A DNA stretch of 31,262 nt from Saccoglossus kowalevskii (lineage: Eukaryota; Hemichordata; Enteropneusta; Harrimaniidae), in the NCBI RefSeq assembly GCF_000003605.2, contig NW_003141322.1, positions 290,145 to 321,406 on the forward strand, in the 5' to 3' direction. Below are positions 1-11,593 of the stretch, piece by piece. The notes beneath the pieces were generated by a model. That model made no database searches and was not told the origin of the DNA. It saw only the letters and a list, made by a program, of their open reading frames with translations. Position 1 is the stretch's first letter. Every line of letters starts with the position of its first letter. Both the position numbers and the translations under genes were made by a program.

Positions 1-2590
1 AACAACACACGCTAAGAACGCAAAGGCTTATGGGTAGACGCTTGTTTGTAAACAATGACACGCTATGGCAACCTGCCGCATGCGTAGGTGACGACTCCGC
101 CGCTTTAAAGTCGGTTTTGTCGAGGAAGTCTGTGCCATATAGAGAAAGAAGATATCTCTTCCAAAAAGCAAAACAAAATTATGTTTTTTTGAGGGGACGA
201 CGCGTGAACAACGTACTTTAAGAGGAAGTAGACCATCCATACTAAATTTGGCTTTTGCCCAGCGCAACTAAATCCAATTGGCCCAAGTGTGTGCACCAAA
301 TTATGGAACTGTTTTTGTATGCCTACGTTTCTGCATGGTTGTGAAATTTGGTTCAATTAAATTACTACCGAAGATCAGACCTTAAAGTTCAACGGTATGC
401 GAAAGGCTCTATCCACGAGAACCCACATCCTTGTCGCTCTTGGGTTCAGGATTCCATATATTGGTCATATTGACATTCAATTTGTAAGTTATTCAAGTTC
501 AAGTTACACTGCTCTAATTCGTTGTGCGATTTTGTTCCAGATATAGTTAAAAGAAAATATGATTAACATCACTATCTTGCTGACTACTGCATTTTAACAG
601 TTTCCATCTAAATCAGCAGCTATCACAAAATCAATTAGAAGCAGCAATTGAGTGCTCTTTAAGACATTGTATTGTAAAACACACCTGTGTTAATTTAGAA
701 CCAAGTAGTCTGTACATATTTACACGCAGGTACCCTTTATAGCACTACAAAAACACTGCAGCTATCGTTATCTCATTGATTTGAAAACCATTGTACGAAA
801 TTCCGCTGGTGGACTTGCTCATGTACTCTCCACGTGTCAAATTACTGTTACGCCACGTGACAGGTTTTGATTAGATGTCATCGGTTATTTTATAAATAAT
901 ATTCGGCATCTGTGCTCTAGGGCTGTGCTGATCTGTATACTGACGATGATGAGTGGCTATTTCGGCACTGTTTACCAAACCGTGTTTATGACTTACTATA
1001 AAACCGTGATAGATATACATATATTTATTCACTGATATCATTTATCACTTTATTCAATTTGTTGAATTGTATATTCATTTATAATTAGGAGGAGTACAAA
1101 AAAAAATGTTTTTCCAACTGAGAAACCGTTCATCATTTTCGTCAGATGTTTACTACTTCAATACCTTTACCAAAGTAACACTGGACTAACTGGAATAACT
1201 TCTGCCACACGCCAGAATATATGTATCAAGTCTATAGACTTGCACACAATATTTTGTCTGCTATTGGTGTAAAAAATATTTAGCGAGAACCCGGCTGTCG
1301 CCATTAAGACACCCCCATGATATTTTATTTTACCAAATAAACAACAACAAAAGACTGCATGTAAAACTAGTTTTCCTACAAAAATAATAAAAACTTTTTT
1401 TTTTCAAAATAAGAACAAACGCATAGATATCTTTATCTCTAGTGGGTGCAGGCGACAAATTTACACTATGCTTGTGATACCGTTATTGATGTCGCTTTGA
1501 GTATGCGACGTGTCAGTGTATGAGCCAACATTGGTCGTTTTAAATGAATGATAAAACAGCATCGTGAAACTCGCAACCATTAAGTATAGTCTAGTAAAGC
1601 ATCGTCCCGTAGATATTGTTAATTTTGGAATTTAAACAATCAACATAGGCATAATACAAGAACCATGCTTGTAACCATGTTCGTACAAAGGACCGTCATG
1701 ATTGGTCTAGAGTACTGGTGCGTGTGTAACGAATACTACAAATAATACTTCGCCACTGGAATCGAGAAGGGTCGTGTTGGCGAGTTATACAGCTAATAAC
1801 GCCAACAAGAGGTTATTGTATCGCACACCAATTCTGGGCCAATTACTTACCAGAATGTCTTAAAGTAAAAGACCTATAGGAGTTATATAAGTTACAATTC
1901 AAGTTTCTCAGATCACATTTCTTTTCGGATATCGGGGTTTTAAGCGCGTTATAAGTATAAGTGAAATCCTAGTGCGCAGAAGGTAGTGAATCACCAGAGC
2001 GTATTCAACGTAAATTTAAAAACAATATTTCTGCTATGAATGGAATGACACTAGTGTGAAAACTATCTTGCAACGTTTGAAAATATGCAAAAAATGTCCA
2101 AAAATATGCCACGAACGTGGGTTCATCCTTAAATATGAATTTCTCGTGTTTTGAATTGTGGTACATTATATCGTCGTCGTAGTTACTTTGACATGTATGT
2201 TTTACATTTAGTGTGCGTGTAATATCTGCGATGATCTTTTTAATGCGATTGTTCACGGTCATTTACAATTTTCAGACTTCGTTCACGTAGTACTACGAAT
2301 ACTTTTAAAGAATTTTTGTTTAATCATACCCTACTTATTTGTTCATATAATATTATTATATTATAGGTTTACCGATAATTTTAAACGTCTTTTGTTTACT
2401 CTCACTGCAACAAATACATTCTCTTTATCTTTATAAATATTTGGAAATTCCGATGGCAGTTGAATCTAACCAGCCAATCAACGAGCACAGTACGTAGCGA
2501 TGTCATTTGAAAACGTTCCAATGTTATTCAATCGGCCAATAGAAACCTCTCGTTTCAGTTTATAAGTATTTTTAAAGACCAAGTAAGTGC
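1..2590. other. No supported gene
   Basis: Mostly AT-rich sequence with short open frames on both strands that I cannot distinguish from chance. The largest is an 85-codon minus-strand frame (2262-2005) without recognisable motifs. A TATAAATAA at about 890-898 followed by ATGATGAGTGGC (946) resembles a core promoter, but the 28-codon frame behind it is not convincing. Two CCAAT motifs (near 2474 and 2536) precede a TTTATAAG (about 2560). Confidence 0.4.
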
Positions 2591-3608
2591 TTACGGTAGA
2601 GATGCAGTTTACCTGACTAGTATTTTAATTAGTTAATTAGGAAACCAAGATGACCTCTTTTGTCCACAAAACTATATATTTTCGGAAAGCTCATTGTACG
2701 AATTTTAAAATTTTGTTAGTATGTTTTATTTATGGACACTGTAGTTTGAAATATGCACAAAAATGTGCTTTTTTGGTCAAAAGTGATTTAAAAAAAATAG
2801 CTTCTAAACCATGCTTCTGTTTCCTGTCAAAATTGGTTTACGGGTACATCTGTTCACTATGAAGAAAGTGCCGTCTTGAAAACTGTCTACCAGTTCTCAA
2901 TTTGGCAGGGCAGCAGCTCAAATTTTACTACTTCAAGTTTATGCATAAATTAACACCCAGGCTAGTTGTCTGTACGATTGTTGTAACACTGTTCAACCAA
3001 AGACAATGCCCCGACGGCGTTTTGAAGATAAACATATTGTCAATCATTTGTGAAAATTTCAAAACAAAAGGTCAAAGCGTCTAGGAGCTATTTTTTTTAA
3101 AGTTCTGGGATGTGCACTAAAAAGAAGCTGAGATAATTCCTAATTTGCATAACAATTCACCCAGTAAGAAGTTTGCTAATGCTCATAATTAAAATGGCTG
3201 TAACAGTTCCAAATTTAAATGTATTATCGTTTTGTAAAAAATTAAATATAGTGCATAATATGGAGATCCCGTCATTTCTTTTTTTCACTATGTTTCTTTT
3301 TTATTATTTATGTACAGCCTTGCTAAATCTTGCTAAGCATTCAAAAGAGAGAATGTTTGCACCTGTTATGTATATTTTAAAATCGTCTTTTGAGTATGTT
3401 CCACTATTTACAATTGTACAAAATGTTAACAGTCTATAGCCAAGACTGTTTGGATAATAAAAAGCAAAAAAAAAAAAAAAAATCACTCCCAAGTGCCCAC
3501 GAACCTGCATCTCTACCTTACAATTTTCTAATTTATTTTGTTTCTTTAAAAATATTGTAATTGTTTTGTGTTTATTTTTATATATAGTTTTTAGTTATTT
3601 TGGTCCAG
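2591..3608. other. Non-coding segment with inverted GGTAGAGATGCAG ends and an A-run
   Basis: GGTAGAGATGCAG at 2595-2607 has its exact reverse complement at 3505-3517, so the segment may be a TIR-bounded element of about 920 bp. Just inside the right end, AATAAA (3456) is followed by 18 A (about 3465-3482). Enclosed open frames (2650-2862, 3173-3439) show no recognisable domain. Confidence 0.35.
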
Positions 3609-3684
3609 CGATGAGAACGGACGTCACGGTGACTCAGTTGAAAAACTGAATGTTCTCTTTATTAAAGGACTGAAAGAAAGGCCG
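3609..3684 (+). CDS. Candidate internal exon, unidentified
   Basis: A 76-nt open stretch between TTATTTTGGTCCAG and the strong donor GTAAGT (3685-3690). In the open frame it encodes DENGRHGDSVEKLNVLFIKG then LKERP, entering with one base of a split codon and leaving in phase 0. Base composition is less AT-rich than its flanks. No partner exon on the plus strand was recognised and the family is unknown to me. Confidence 0.3.
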
Positions 3685-3690
3685 GTAAGT

Positions 3691-4974
3691 CGTTAGTGTA
3701 GACGGAAGTCTTCTAAATGCCAACTACAACTTAGTTTCATTGTTCAAAGAAAGATAACAGTCATTGTTGTATTGAATAAAGGTATAACATTTTGTTAAGA
3801 TGTTCAATGGGCGATGGAGTACGAACACCACTTGTTGTTTGACGTCACCGGTAATAGTAAACTATTGCAAAGCTACAAGTAGGGAACGTTTATATGAACA
3901 GTAGCCCTGGTGAAAATATAAACAAATAAAGACACCTATTAGCCATTCCTAGTCATTCTGTAAATAAAATAAAATAATAAATTGGCGTACAGAACCTCAA
4001 CAGGTGTTTACGACATAAAGGTCATGCATGGAACTGTTGTGTTTTCTTCAAATGCGTATTGTTTTTGTGTGTGTGTGTGAATCAGAGGTTAACGATGCGA
4101 GGACAATAAATGTACGTCTTTATTCCGAGTGTCTCTATTCTGGGTGATATAACGTCTTGCTATTACGCAACAATTAGAGACATTGAGCCAACAACAATAT
4201 AACGCAACGGTTTGTCAATTACTTTTACAAAATGTAAACGATCTTGTTTTTTTGGGGGAAAAAAACAAGCAATAAAAGGCATTTAGTTACATGGGTCTAC
4301 AAGAATTTGAAAGTTATCTTACAACAGGTTTTGTCTGTTTGAAAGGTTATTTTGGTGAATAAAGAAGTAGCCAATTCGAAAAAGTCTAAAGTGTACAATA
4401 GCCAAATTCGTTAAATTGGCATGAACTTATTTTAAAAGTGCTTCCAAGGATACGAAACACTCAGAGCGTGACTGTGAATGTTTCCGAGAGTATAGTATGC
4501 TTCAATACCAGGGTGGCTTGCGTGAATTGTCCAGCAGTTGAATTTTGTTCCATTGAGCTATTTGATGAGGCAACATGTCAACCGAACGGTTTTGGTCCAG
4601 CTATGAAAATAACACCATACACACGGCGAAGTAAACTACTAGTATTTTGGTCTAACTGTTTATACATCAGTGTTTACGTTCGACGATCGAACAGTGTCGT
4701 ATTACTTGTTTGTCCTCCGTTTGGGAACAGGTAGTTTTAACGGTTAACAGTGAATGCGTGGGACAGGTACTCAAAACGAAACCCGACTAAAGCTGCGTGT
4801 AACCTGGATGATCGTGTGATTTTAACCAAACGCACGGAATGGGTATCGGATACAATTAACTTGGCGACAAAAAAAAAACGAGTAAAATATTAAATACAAA
4901 CATAAACGAAACAACGCATACATCATATTTTAAACTGGTTAAGATCGATCGCTAACTATTTTGATTCGCTGATA
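3691..4974. other. No supported gene
   Basis: It holds a short GT microsatellite (about 4063-4080) and an open frame of about 110 codons (4401-4734, plus) lacking recognisable motifs. Nothing else was recognised. Confidence 0.4.
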
Positions 4975-4980
4975 TCTCAC

Positions 4981-5070
4981 CTTTTCAATGCTGTTAGTCG
5001 ATAAATGTCCACTGTCTTCACGAATTGCCATCTTTGCTATCTCATCTTCGTGATTTGTGGTTGACGCCAT
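4981..5070 (-). CDS. Candidate first coding exon of an unidentified gene
   Basis: On the minus strand, GACGACATGGCG gives a plausible start context (purine at -3, G at +4). Thirty codons follow, MASTTNHEDEIAKMAIREDS then GHLSTNSIEK, ending AAG|GTGAGA, a good donor in phase 0. The hydrophilic, acidic, short first-exon composition looks like a real N-terminus, and the flank is locally less AT-rich than most of the window. I do not recognise the protein, and I could not find its next exon in 1-4974, so the gene may continue beyond the left edge. A chance ATG plus donor remains possible. Confidence 0.45.
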
Positions 5071-5789
5071 GTCGTCAATTTGACGGTTGTCCGGCACAAG
5101 TTGAACTCAATTTTTGTACAGGGGTTCCGTCTTAGTTCGCTTACTGAATCCAAACGATACTCGGGGAATACCGCTGTCAACGCGCCTGCAACTTCATTCA
5201 CTCATTCTTGTGAACAACAAAAGCGCGCTCATTTGCATGGTCACTTTGTTCGGAAGACTCGTTGCCAAGCAACTTGAAAGCGATCCCATTCGAACATTCC
5301 ACACAAGTAAAGCACCAGTTGTTTTCTTCGACGCAGTGACGGCAGTAGTTTCATATTTCGAGACATTTAACCCTATTTCATTTTACCCACGCGTTTAATA
5401 CTAGTATTACATGTAAAGTTTGACTTGTCAGTAAACCCGTACAGGCGAGTATAGTATAACCACAAAAGTAAAAAAAAAAAAAGTGTTTAATATAATAAAA
5501 AGTATGTACAATAAAGTAAAATGTAAGAGGAAGGTCAATGACGGTATACACACGCATTTCGATCAAATAAGGGGGTCAAAGAGATGGAGGCTATCGCGTA
5601 ACAGATAGAAATTAACAAAACTAATTGACTATTAAGTGACAACATAATTTCACTAAGGGTAAAGAAAGAAATATAGTCAGGTAATTATTCGGGAATAAAT
5701 GGCAAATTCAAGGACGCGATGAAACAAGGAAAGAACAAATAGCTATATTTTCATTAAAAGAAAAAGTGGGCGAAAATGTTATGTACATT
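5071..5789. other. Upstream region of the 4981-5070 candidate exon
   Basis: It would contain the promoter of the minus-strand candidate gene. The first 300 bases are less AT-rich and have several CG dinucleotides (ACGCGCCTG, GCGCGCTC). No TATA box was identified. A T/A-rich stretch follows from about 5400. Confidence 0.35.
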
Positions 5790-6530
5790 TAAAAACACCG
5801 TTGCCCCTCTTTGAAAAATCAAACAGACCAATATTGTACAAGTATATGGTAGTGATATTCGGGGAGAAGAAAGTTTTTACAAATCTGATATAAAAGATGT
5901 CAAACTACACTTAATACGATTCATCCTAGTTGTGAAGAAATACACTCTCATAATGGGAATATATGGAGAATTGGCTCAATTTCCAATAGATGTTTTTATC
6001 AAAAGACAAATGATCATGTACTATAACCGAGTAATGAGCATATTAAATAAACTTGTGCAAGAATCAGTATGATTTAAATAGGCAATTAAATAGTAAATAG
6101 TATTGCATAATCACTTCTCAATTAGATGAGATTAATGAAACACAATTAATCAATACAGAAATAATAATTACAACCACTGAACAAAGACAATTAACAACAA
6201 AAATATTCATCCTTCATTGAAACGAAGAAATACATAAATACTGCTAAAAATGTGTTGGGGAAAACACTGAGAGGATGTACAAAGAAAGGAAAAAAGTATT
6301 TGAAATAGAAAACCACTTCACTAATGCTGAAAATATCGATCTACACAAGTCAATCTATCAGTTGCATTTAAGTAACCAAGACTTCAAAATCGAAAGGAGA
6401 CATACCAAGCCAAAATTACCAGTAGAAAAAAGGATCTGAAATTCCTGACCGAAGAATGAATTGGAAGATGACACAACATGCTCTTTTTACAGCCATCAGG
6501 GAATACAATATATGAAGAACCAAAGAACAA
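5790..6530 (+). pseudogene. Fossil LINE (non-LTR retrotransposon) ORF2 C-terminal tail
   Basis: Around 5810-5880 the translation contains NRPILYKYMVVIFG, resembling the P-I-L-x-Y-G-S-E-x-W-G block. From 5899 to 6072 an open stretch reads VKLHLIRFIL, KKYTLIMGIYGELAQFPIDV and FIKRQMIMYYNRVM, matching the ILGV...T-x-N...V-x-G-E-L-G-R-x-P segment after the RT domain in CR1/Jockey-like LINEs. From about 6380, FKIERRHTKPKLPVEKRI, stop, NS, stop, PKNELEDDTTCSFY resembles the R-x-C-x-x-C...I-E-D-E-x-H-F-L-x-C tail; both TGA stops stand where Cys is expected. Frames are broken and the 5' part is absent. Confidence 0.72.
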
Positions 6531-6816
6531 TTAATAAATAAAAATTAATAAATTTATAACAATAGCCAATAATAATGCTATCTTGAATATAGCCACACCT
6601 CTCCATCAGCGTAGTATAATTCTCTTTTCATGTTTTTTTTTTTCCACCATTAGGATTCAATTTTTTTTATAGCTGTTCTAGTTTTTAGTTTCCGCTTGCA
6701 TTTTCTGAAACATTTTTCACTGTTTGTAAGCTGAAGTTTTTTTGGTATGTGGTTGTATTTAGTCTTTATTTTCAATGTAACCATTTTAATTTCCCCAGTG
6801 AAATGTTAAGCATTTC

Positions 6817-6822
6817 AATAAA
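6817..6822 (+). terminator. Candidate plus-strand poly(A) signal AATAAA
   Basis: AATAAA within TTTCAATAAAGATAAC, downstream of a T-rich stretch following the LINE fossil. It may be the 3' end signal of that retroelement or of an unidentified plus-strand transcript. Confidence 0.3.
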
Positions 6823-8940
6823 GATAACAGTATACATAGAAAAAACAGGATACGATTTTACCCCCCCATGGTATGACAGAAATTACTAAAACCATTTTGT
6901 ACCTAAATATACTTGGTTAGGATAAATAAAAATAGCTTAACCGGTTCATTTTGTTATTTATCAATAACTTTATTGGCACACTGCATTGTTTTTAAAATAA
7001 TATACACTGGACTAACAAATAATTCACAAATTAAAATAAAATAATATAATTGAAGTGTCTTGTTTACTACTGTTTTTAAACAAATTTAAACCTAGTTTAA
7101 ATATATACAGTACATTGTACTTGCCAATGGTGAGAAATATTTACTACCAATGTGGCACATTATTTGAAAAAAAGCTTTGTCATTCAGCCTCGTCATTAAC
7201 AAAATAAATGAACATAAATTGTTCAAGTCTTTAAATCAAGCAAGCTCCGACTGCACGTACGTACATGTATAATGTAAACTCCTAAAGGTACATGGAGGAA
7301 ATCTTCATTCTTCGCAATACTAAAAAATAATGCACAGCCATTAGGCATGATATAAGTAAACTGCTACCACACAAGTCAACAACAAGTAACATTAATGTGA
7401 CAGTAAAGTCAAAGATGTATTGTACAGTCCTTCATTTCAGATTACAGAAGATTAGAAGCAACCATTTCAAAGCCTGAACTACAAACGTTAAATAGCCTGA
7501 AAATGAACACAATCAAATCAAGTTGGCATTTTTCAGTGTAAACACAAATCAGTGAATATTACTAATCTACCAGTGAGTTCATTTCAGTTTCAATTGGATT
7601 CTTGGGTGAATGAAATTACTTGGGTTACTTGGGCAATTAAAGTGTTGACTTTGTACATTTTTTCATGCCAACAACACGGCCAAGCCAAGCTCATCAGTTT
7701 GTCGGGGCATGATAAATTCCCCATCAACTTCACCAGTTCATGCATGTATGCGCAGACACACAATCTATTAGGACATATATCATTCCCATTGTTTTATCGA
7801 CAAAACAAGTATAATCACCTTTAGCGAGTGTTAAATTCATGGGGGTCAATAGTTTAAGACCATTTTAAAACGTTGTGAGAAAATGAACAAAGGTGTGGCA
7901 AACGTGACATACCGTATAGAATACAATTCAAGTAAATGAGTAAATCCCCTCAGGACAATATCCTGTTTGTACTATTATACCCTCATGTGAGGACAAAATC
8001 TCCTCAAAAATTGCTTAAGTGAAGTGGAAAAACATTTTTTTTGTAAACAAGTTTTTTTTTTTTTATACAAAAAGAATGTTTCAATACTCCAACTAAATTA
8101 TTGATAGCACAAATTTGTTCATTTGATACATCAATCAGTTAAAAATCATTTGTCATAATCAGTTTGCTAAAACAAGTTAGTACTCCATGATCAAAATATA
8201 GAAAAGACAACATAGTGCATGTTTACTGTACACATTATTTATAGAATTTAGGTTCTTTTGAGATGTGAAGAGATCCTTTAGGCGTAATAATACCTATTAA
8301 AATACCAGTAGTGGAATAGATGATTGATTTATTGGGTAAATTGTAAGGAATAACTGAGGGAGATTAAGTCCACACAGTATCATGAATACCGGTAGTATAA
8401 AGAATGGGAAAACGGAGAATAGAATTTTATAAACTTAACACATAGAAAATAACATCTGTTTAGTTGCACTTCATACAAACAGCATTCAACCTACTCTGTC
8501 CAATTTTTAAACGTTAACAAATACACATTTTCAGTATCTGAGTTTACACATGATTATTACATATTCAACATTAATAATAATCTAACATTGATGGCACTAA
8601 AGATTACATGATTGATAAAATTGTGAAATATTGCACCATAATAATATCGTTACATCGTAATGAAAATTTAACACTACAGATGCACACCTCTCATAACTGC
8701 ATAGCAACCAAGTGAAACTTGCATACATACACCTCTGGTATTGCTGTACAACCAATGTTGTAAAAAAAAGTGAAACATTGCAATTTGAGTTCACAGACTC
8801 GTATTCAAAATAACGGTAAGCATATAATATATATTATTTTATTTCGATTTTATTTTAATAACAATTATCAAGTACTTTTGCCGAGTGTGTTGGGTAAAGA
8901 TTATGCAAACCCAAACCAATAGCATATTTTTTGGAATTCC
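6823..8940. other. AT-rich sequence, no supported gene
   Basis: Apart from the opposing AATAAA motifs near 6.8-7.0 kb and short homopolymer runs, I see no coding or RNA gene. The 90-codon plus frame at 7552-7824 has no domain. Confidence 0.45.
6969..6974 (-). terminator. Candidate minus-strand poly(A) signal AATAAA
   Basis: Minus strand reads GCCAATAAAGTTATTGATAA. It would be a distal 3' end for a minus-strand transcript, possibly a long AREL1 3' UTR. Only the hexamer supports this. Confidence 0.25.
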
Positions 8941-10470
8941 AGTATGTCATCATAATTGCAGTCACATTACTCACTGTCATCATAATTGCAGTCACATTGC
9001 TCACTGTCATCCTAATTGCAGTCACATTAGTCGCTGCCACCCTAATTGCAGTCAACCTAAATGCAGTCATATTACTCACTGTCGCATGACATCCTAATTG
9101 CAGCCATATTACTCACTGTCACATGACATCCTAATTGCAGTCATATTACTCAGTCACATGACATCCTAATAACAGTCATATTACTCACTGCCACATGACA
9201 TCCTAATAGCAGTCATATTACTCACTGCCACATGACATCCTAATAGCAGTCATATTACTCATCGTCACATGACATCCTAATAGCAGTCATATTACTCACT
9301 GTCACATGACATCCTAATAGCAGTCATATTACTCACTGTCACATGACATCCTAATTGCAGTCATATTACTCATCGTCACATGACATCCTAATAGCAGTCA
9401 TATTACTCACTGCCATATGACATCCTAATAGCAGTCATATTACTCACTGTCACATGACATCCTAATAGCAGTCATATTACTCACTGTCACATGACATCCT
9501 AATTGCAGTCATATTACTCACTGTCACATGACATCCTAATAGCAGTCATATTACTCACTGTCGCATGACATCCTAATTGCAGTCATATTACTCACTGTCA
9601 CATGACATCCTAATAGTCATATTACTCGCCGTCACATGACATCCTAATAGCAGTCATATTACTCACTGCCACATGACATCCTAATAGCAGTCATATTACT
9701 CACTGCCACATGACATCCTAATTGCAGTCATATTACTCACTGTCACATGACATCCTAATAGCAGTCATATTACTCATCGTCACATGACATCCTAATAGCA
9801 GTCATATTACTCATCGTCACATGACATCCTAATAGCAGTCATATTACTCACTGTCACATGACATCCTAATAGCAGTCATATTACTCACTGTCACATGACA
9901 TCCTAATTGCAGTCATATTACTCGCCGTCACATGACATCCTAATAGCAGTCATATTACTCACTGTCACATGACATCCTAATAGCAGTCATATTACTCACT
10001 GTCACATGACATCCTAATTGCAGTCATATTACTCACTGTCACATGACATCCTAATTGCAGTCATATTACTCGCCGTCACATAACATCCTAATAGCAGTCA
10101 TATTACTCACTGTCACATGACATCCTAATAGCAGTCATATTACTCACTGTCACATGACATCCTAATTGCAGTCATATTACTCGCCGTCAAATGACATCCT
10201 AATAGCAGTCATATTACTCACTGTCACATGACATCCTAATAGCAGTCATATTACTCACTGTCACATGACATCCTAATAGCAGTCATATTACTCGCCGTCA
10301 CATGACATCCTAATAGCAGTCATATTACTCACTGTCACATGACATCCTAATTGCAGTCATATTACTCGCCGTCACATGACATCCTAATTGCAGTCATATT
10401 ACTCGCCGTCACATGACATCCTAATTGTAGTCACTCTACTCACTGTCACATGTCAACTCTACTCACTGTC
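8941..10470. repeat. 37-bp tandem satellite, about 40 units, with a 30-bp ancestral-type block at one end
   Basis: The main unit is CTGTCACATGACATCCTAAT plus AGCAGTCATATTACTCA (37 bp), repeated from about 9060 to 10430. The first four or so units (8941-9060) lack ACATGAC and are 30 bp (CTGTCATCATAATTGCAGTC plus ACATTACTCA). Variant positions include AATTGCAG versus AATAGCAG, and CACTGTC versus CATCGTC versus CGCCGTC. In the last 500 bases the variants recur in roughly three-unit blocks. Open frames across it are by-products of the repeat. Each 37-bp unit carries a GTCACATGAC box. Confidence 0.95.
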
Positions 10471-10480
10471 ATATGTCACC

Positions 10481-11490
10481 TTTTTTGATTCCAATTAATC
10501 TTTGATATCTGATATAATTTATTAGATAACATTTATCTTGGAAATACACTTTCTTTCTTTGTTCATTTAAAAATATGACCAAAGTATATATATTGGCAAT
10601 GACATATTTTGTTTCATTGAAAAATGCAAAACATTGAAAAACATAATACTTTTGCACCAACATTTTGGCACTAAAAAATCAATTTAATTCTCTTTGATGT
10701 TACTTTAGCTTCCAAAGTAAGTATTTTATTAGATTTAAAAGTTATTAAAATAAATCACATTATTCTTCACACATGAAAATATGACAGAACAAAGAAAGTG
10801 CAATGATTGTATCAGGAAAAGATGAAATTTAGGTTGAATAAAGTTGTTACCGGTAATAGGTAATTCTGTACAGCCTCTGCAGGTACAGAAATGTTGAGGA
10901 CGCTTGACTAACTTAGAAATATACAATTTATGAAATTGATTATCTGTGCTGCCAATCAAAGTTTTCTTAAAATCAGAATGAATACATGAATACATCTGTT
11001 AGTTCAGTCATGCAAGTGTGCATGGGGTATTGTGCAATTGTCTCAGACCGACTTACAGATCCAACTGATATGATTATGACTTCAAAGAGACCAACATAAG
11101 CACACCAACTATTGTTTCATGAATAAAAGGACGCACAGATAATCAAACAGACTAACTTTAATCACATTTTGTTATATACTATTGCTCTAGAATATTTGTG
11201 GTCTCCCTGAGCCATCAACACTGCTGTCTTTGTAGAATGTACACTGCTGCGTAAAAAGGTCTTTCATATGTTAATACATGCACTTGTTTGGAAATCAATG
11301 AACTTCACCAGTTATATATACACAATAGGCAGTGCACTTAGTAGCTATGCTGGGGGCAACAAATACACAGAGAATAGATGTGATTCGATAAAATTGTAAA
11401 TATACTGTAACCATGCCAGAGCTGGTCAAAACAGAGTACAACCAGCATATGTGTCATCACACCATACTGGAATGACATCAGTGGGTAACG
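10481..11490. other. AREL1 3' flank / probable 3' UTR
   Basis: AT-rich sequence between the AREL1 stop codon and the 37-bp satellite. Reading frames here are short and look random. It likely contains the 3' UTR; an ATTAAA hexamer (plus tttaat near 11156) and the AATAAA at 10725 are possible 3' end signals. Confidence 0.5.
10725..10730 (-). terminator. Candidate AREL1 poly(A) signal AATAAA
   Basis: Plus-strand tttatt, 761 bases 3' of the AREL1 stop codon on the minus strand. It is the nearest canonical hexamer I found. No clear GU-rich downstream element was recognised, and AT-rich DNA yields such hexamers by chance. Confidence 0.3.
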
Positions 11491-11593
11491 TCACACTAGA
11501 CCAAAACCTTCAGACCCTTCATTGATGGCAACTAATAACGCTTTCTGCATTTGTTCAATACTGTCATAACTGGGTAGGCACAATTGGTTGAAA
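11491..11593 (-). CDS. AREL1: AREL1 last exon: catalytic Cys completion and C-terminus
   Basis: 103 nt including the TGA stop; acceptor AACTGAATCTCTTTTTCAG. Its first base T completes the catalytic Cys codon TG|T, followed by FNQLCLPSYDSIEQMQKALL and VAINEGSEGFGLV, then stop. FNQLCLP directly after the active-site Cys and a C-terminal G-F-G-hydrophobic end are typical of the HECT C-lobe and match AREL1 (EGFGML). Confidence 0.95.

Noticed and set aside
360-590. Overlapping short open frames ending in GTAAGT near 485
   Set aside because: Two frames are open and neither gives a recognisable protein; the upstream stop leaves too little to support a call.
946-1035. ATGATGAGTGGC small frame behind a TATAAATAA motif
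   Set aside because: Only 28 codons and no follow-on exon; the TATA-like string is common in AT-rich DNA.
2005-2262. Minus-strand 85-codon open frame with ATG
   Set aside because: No recognisable family, no splice or promoter support.
4401-4734. Plus-strand open frame of about 110 codons
   Set aside because: No start ATG, domain or splice support. Frames of this length are expected a few times by chance in 31 kb.
7552-7824. Plus-strand 90-codon frame
   Set aside because: Low-complexity AT-rich composition, no domain or splice context.
8855-9097. Open frames with repeated Cys-His (NCSHITHCHHNCSH) or Thr-Val-Ser pattern
   Set aside because: The periodic residues are only the translation of 30-bp satellite units; the frames break once the unit becomes 37 bp.
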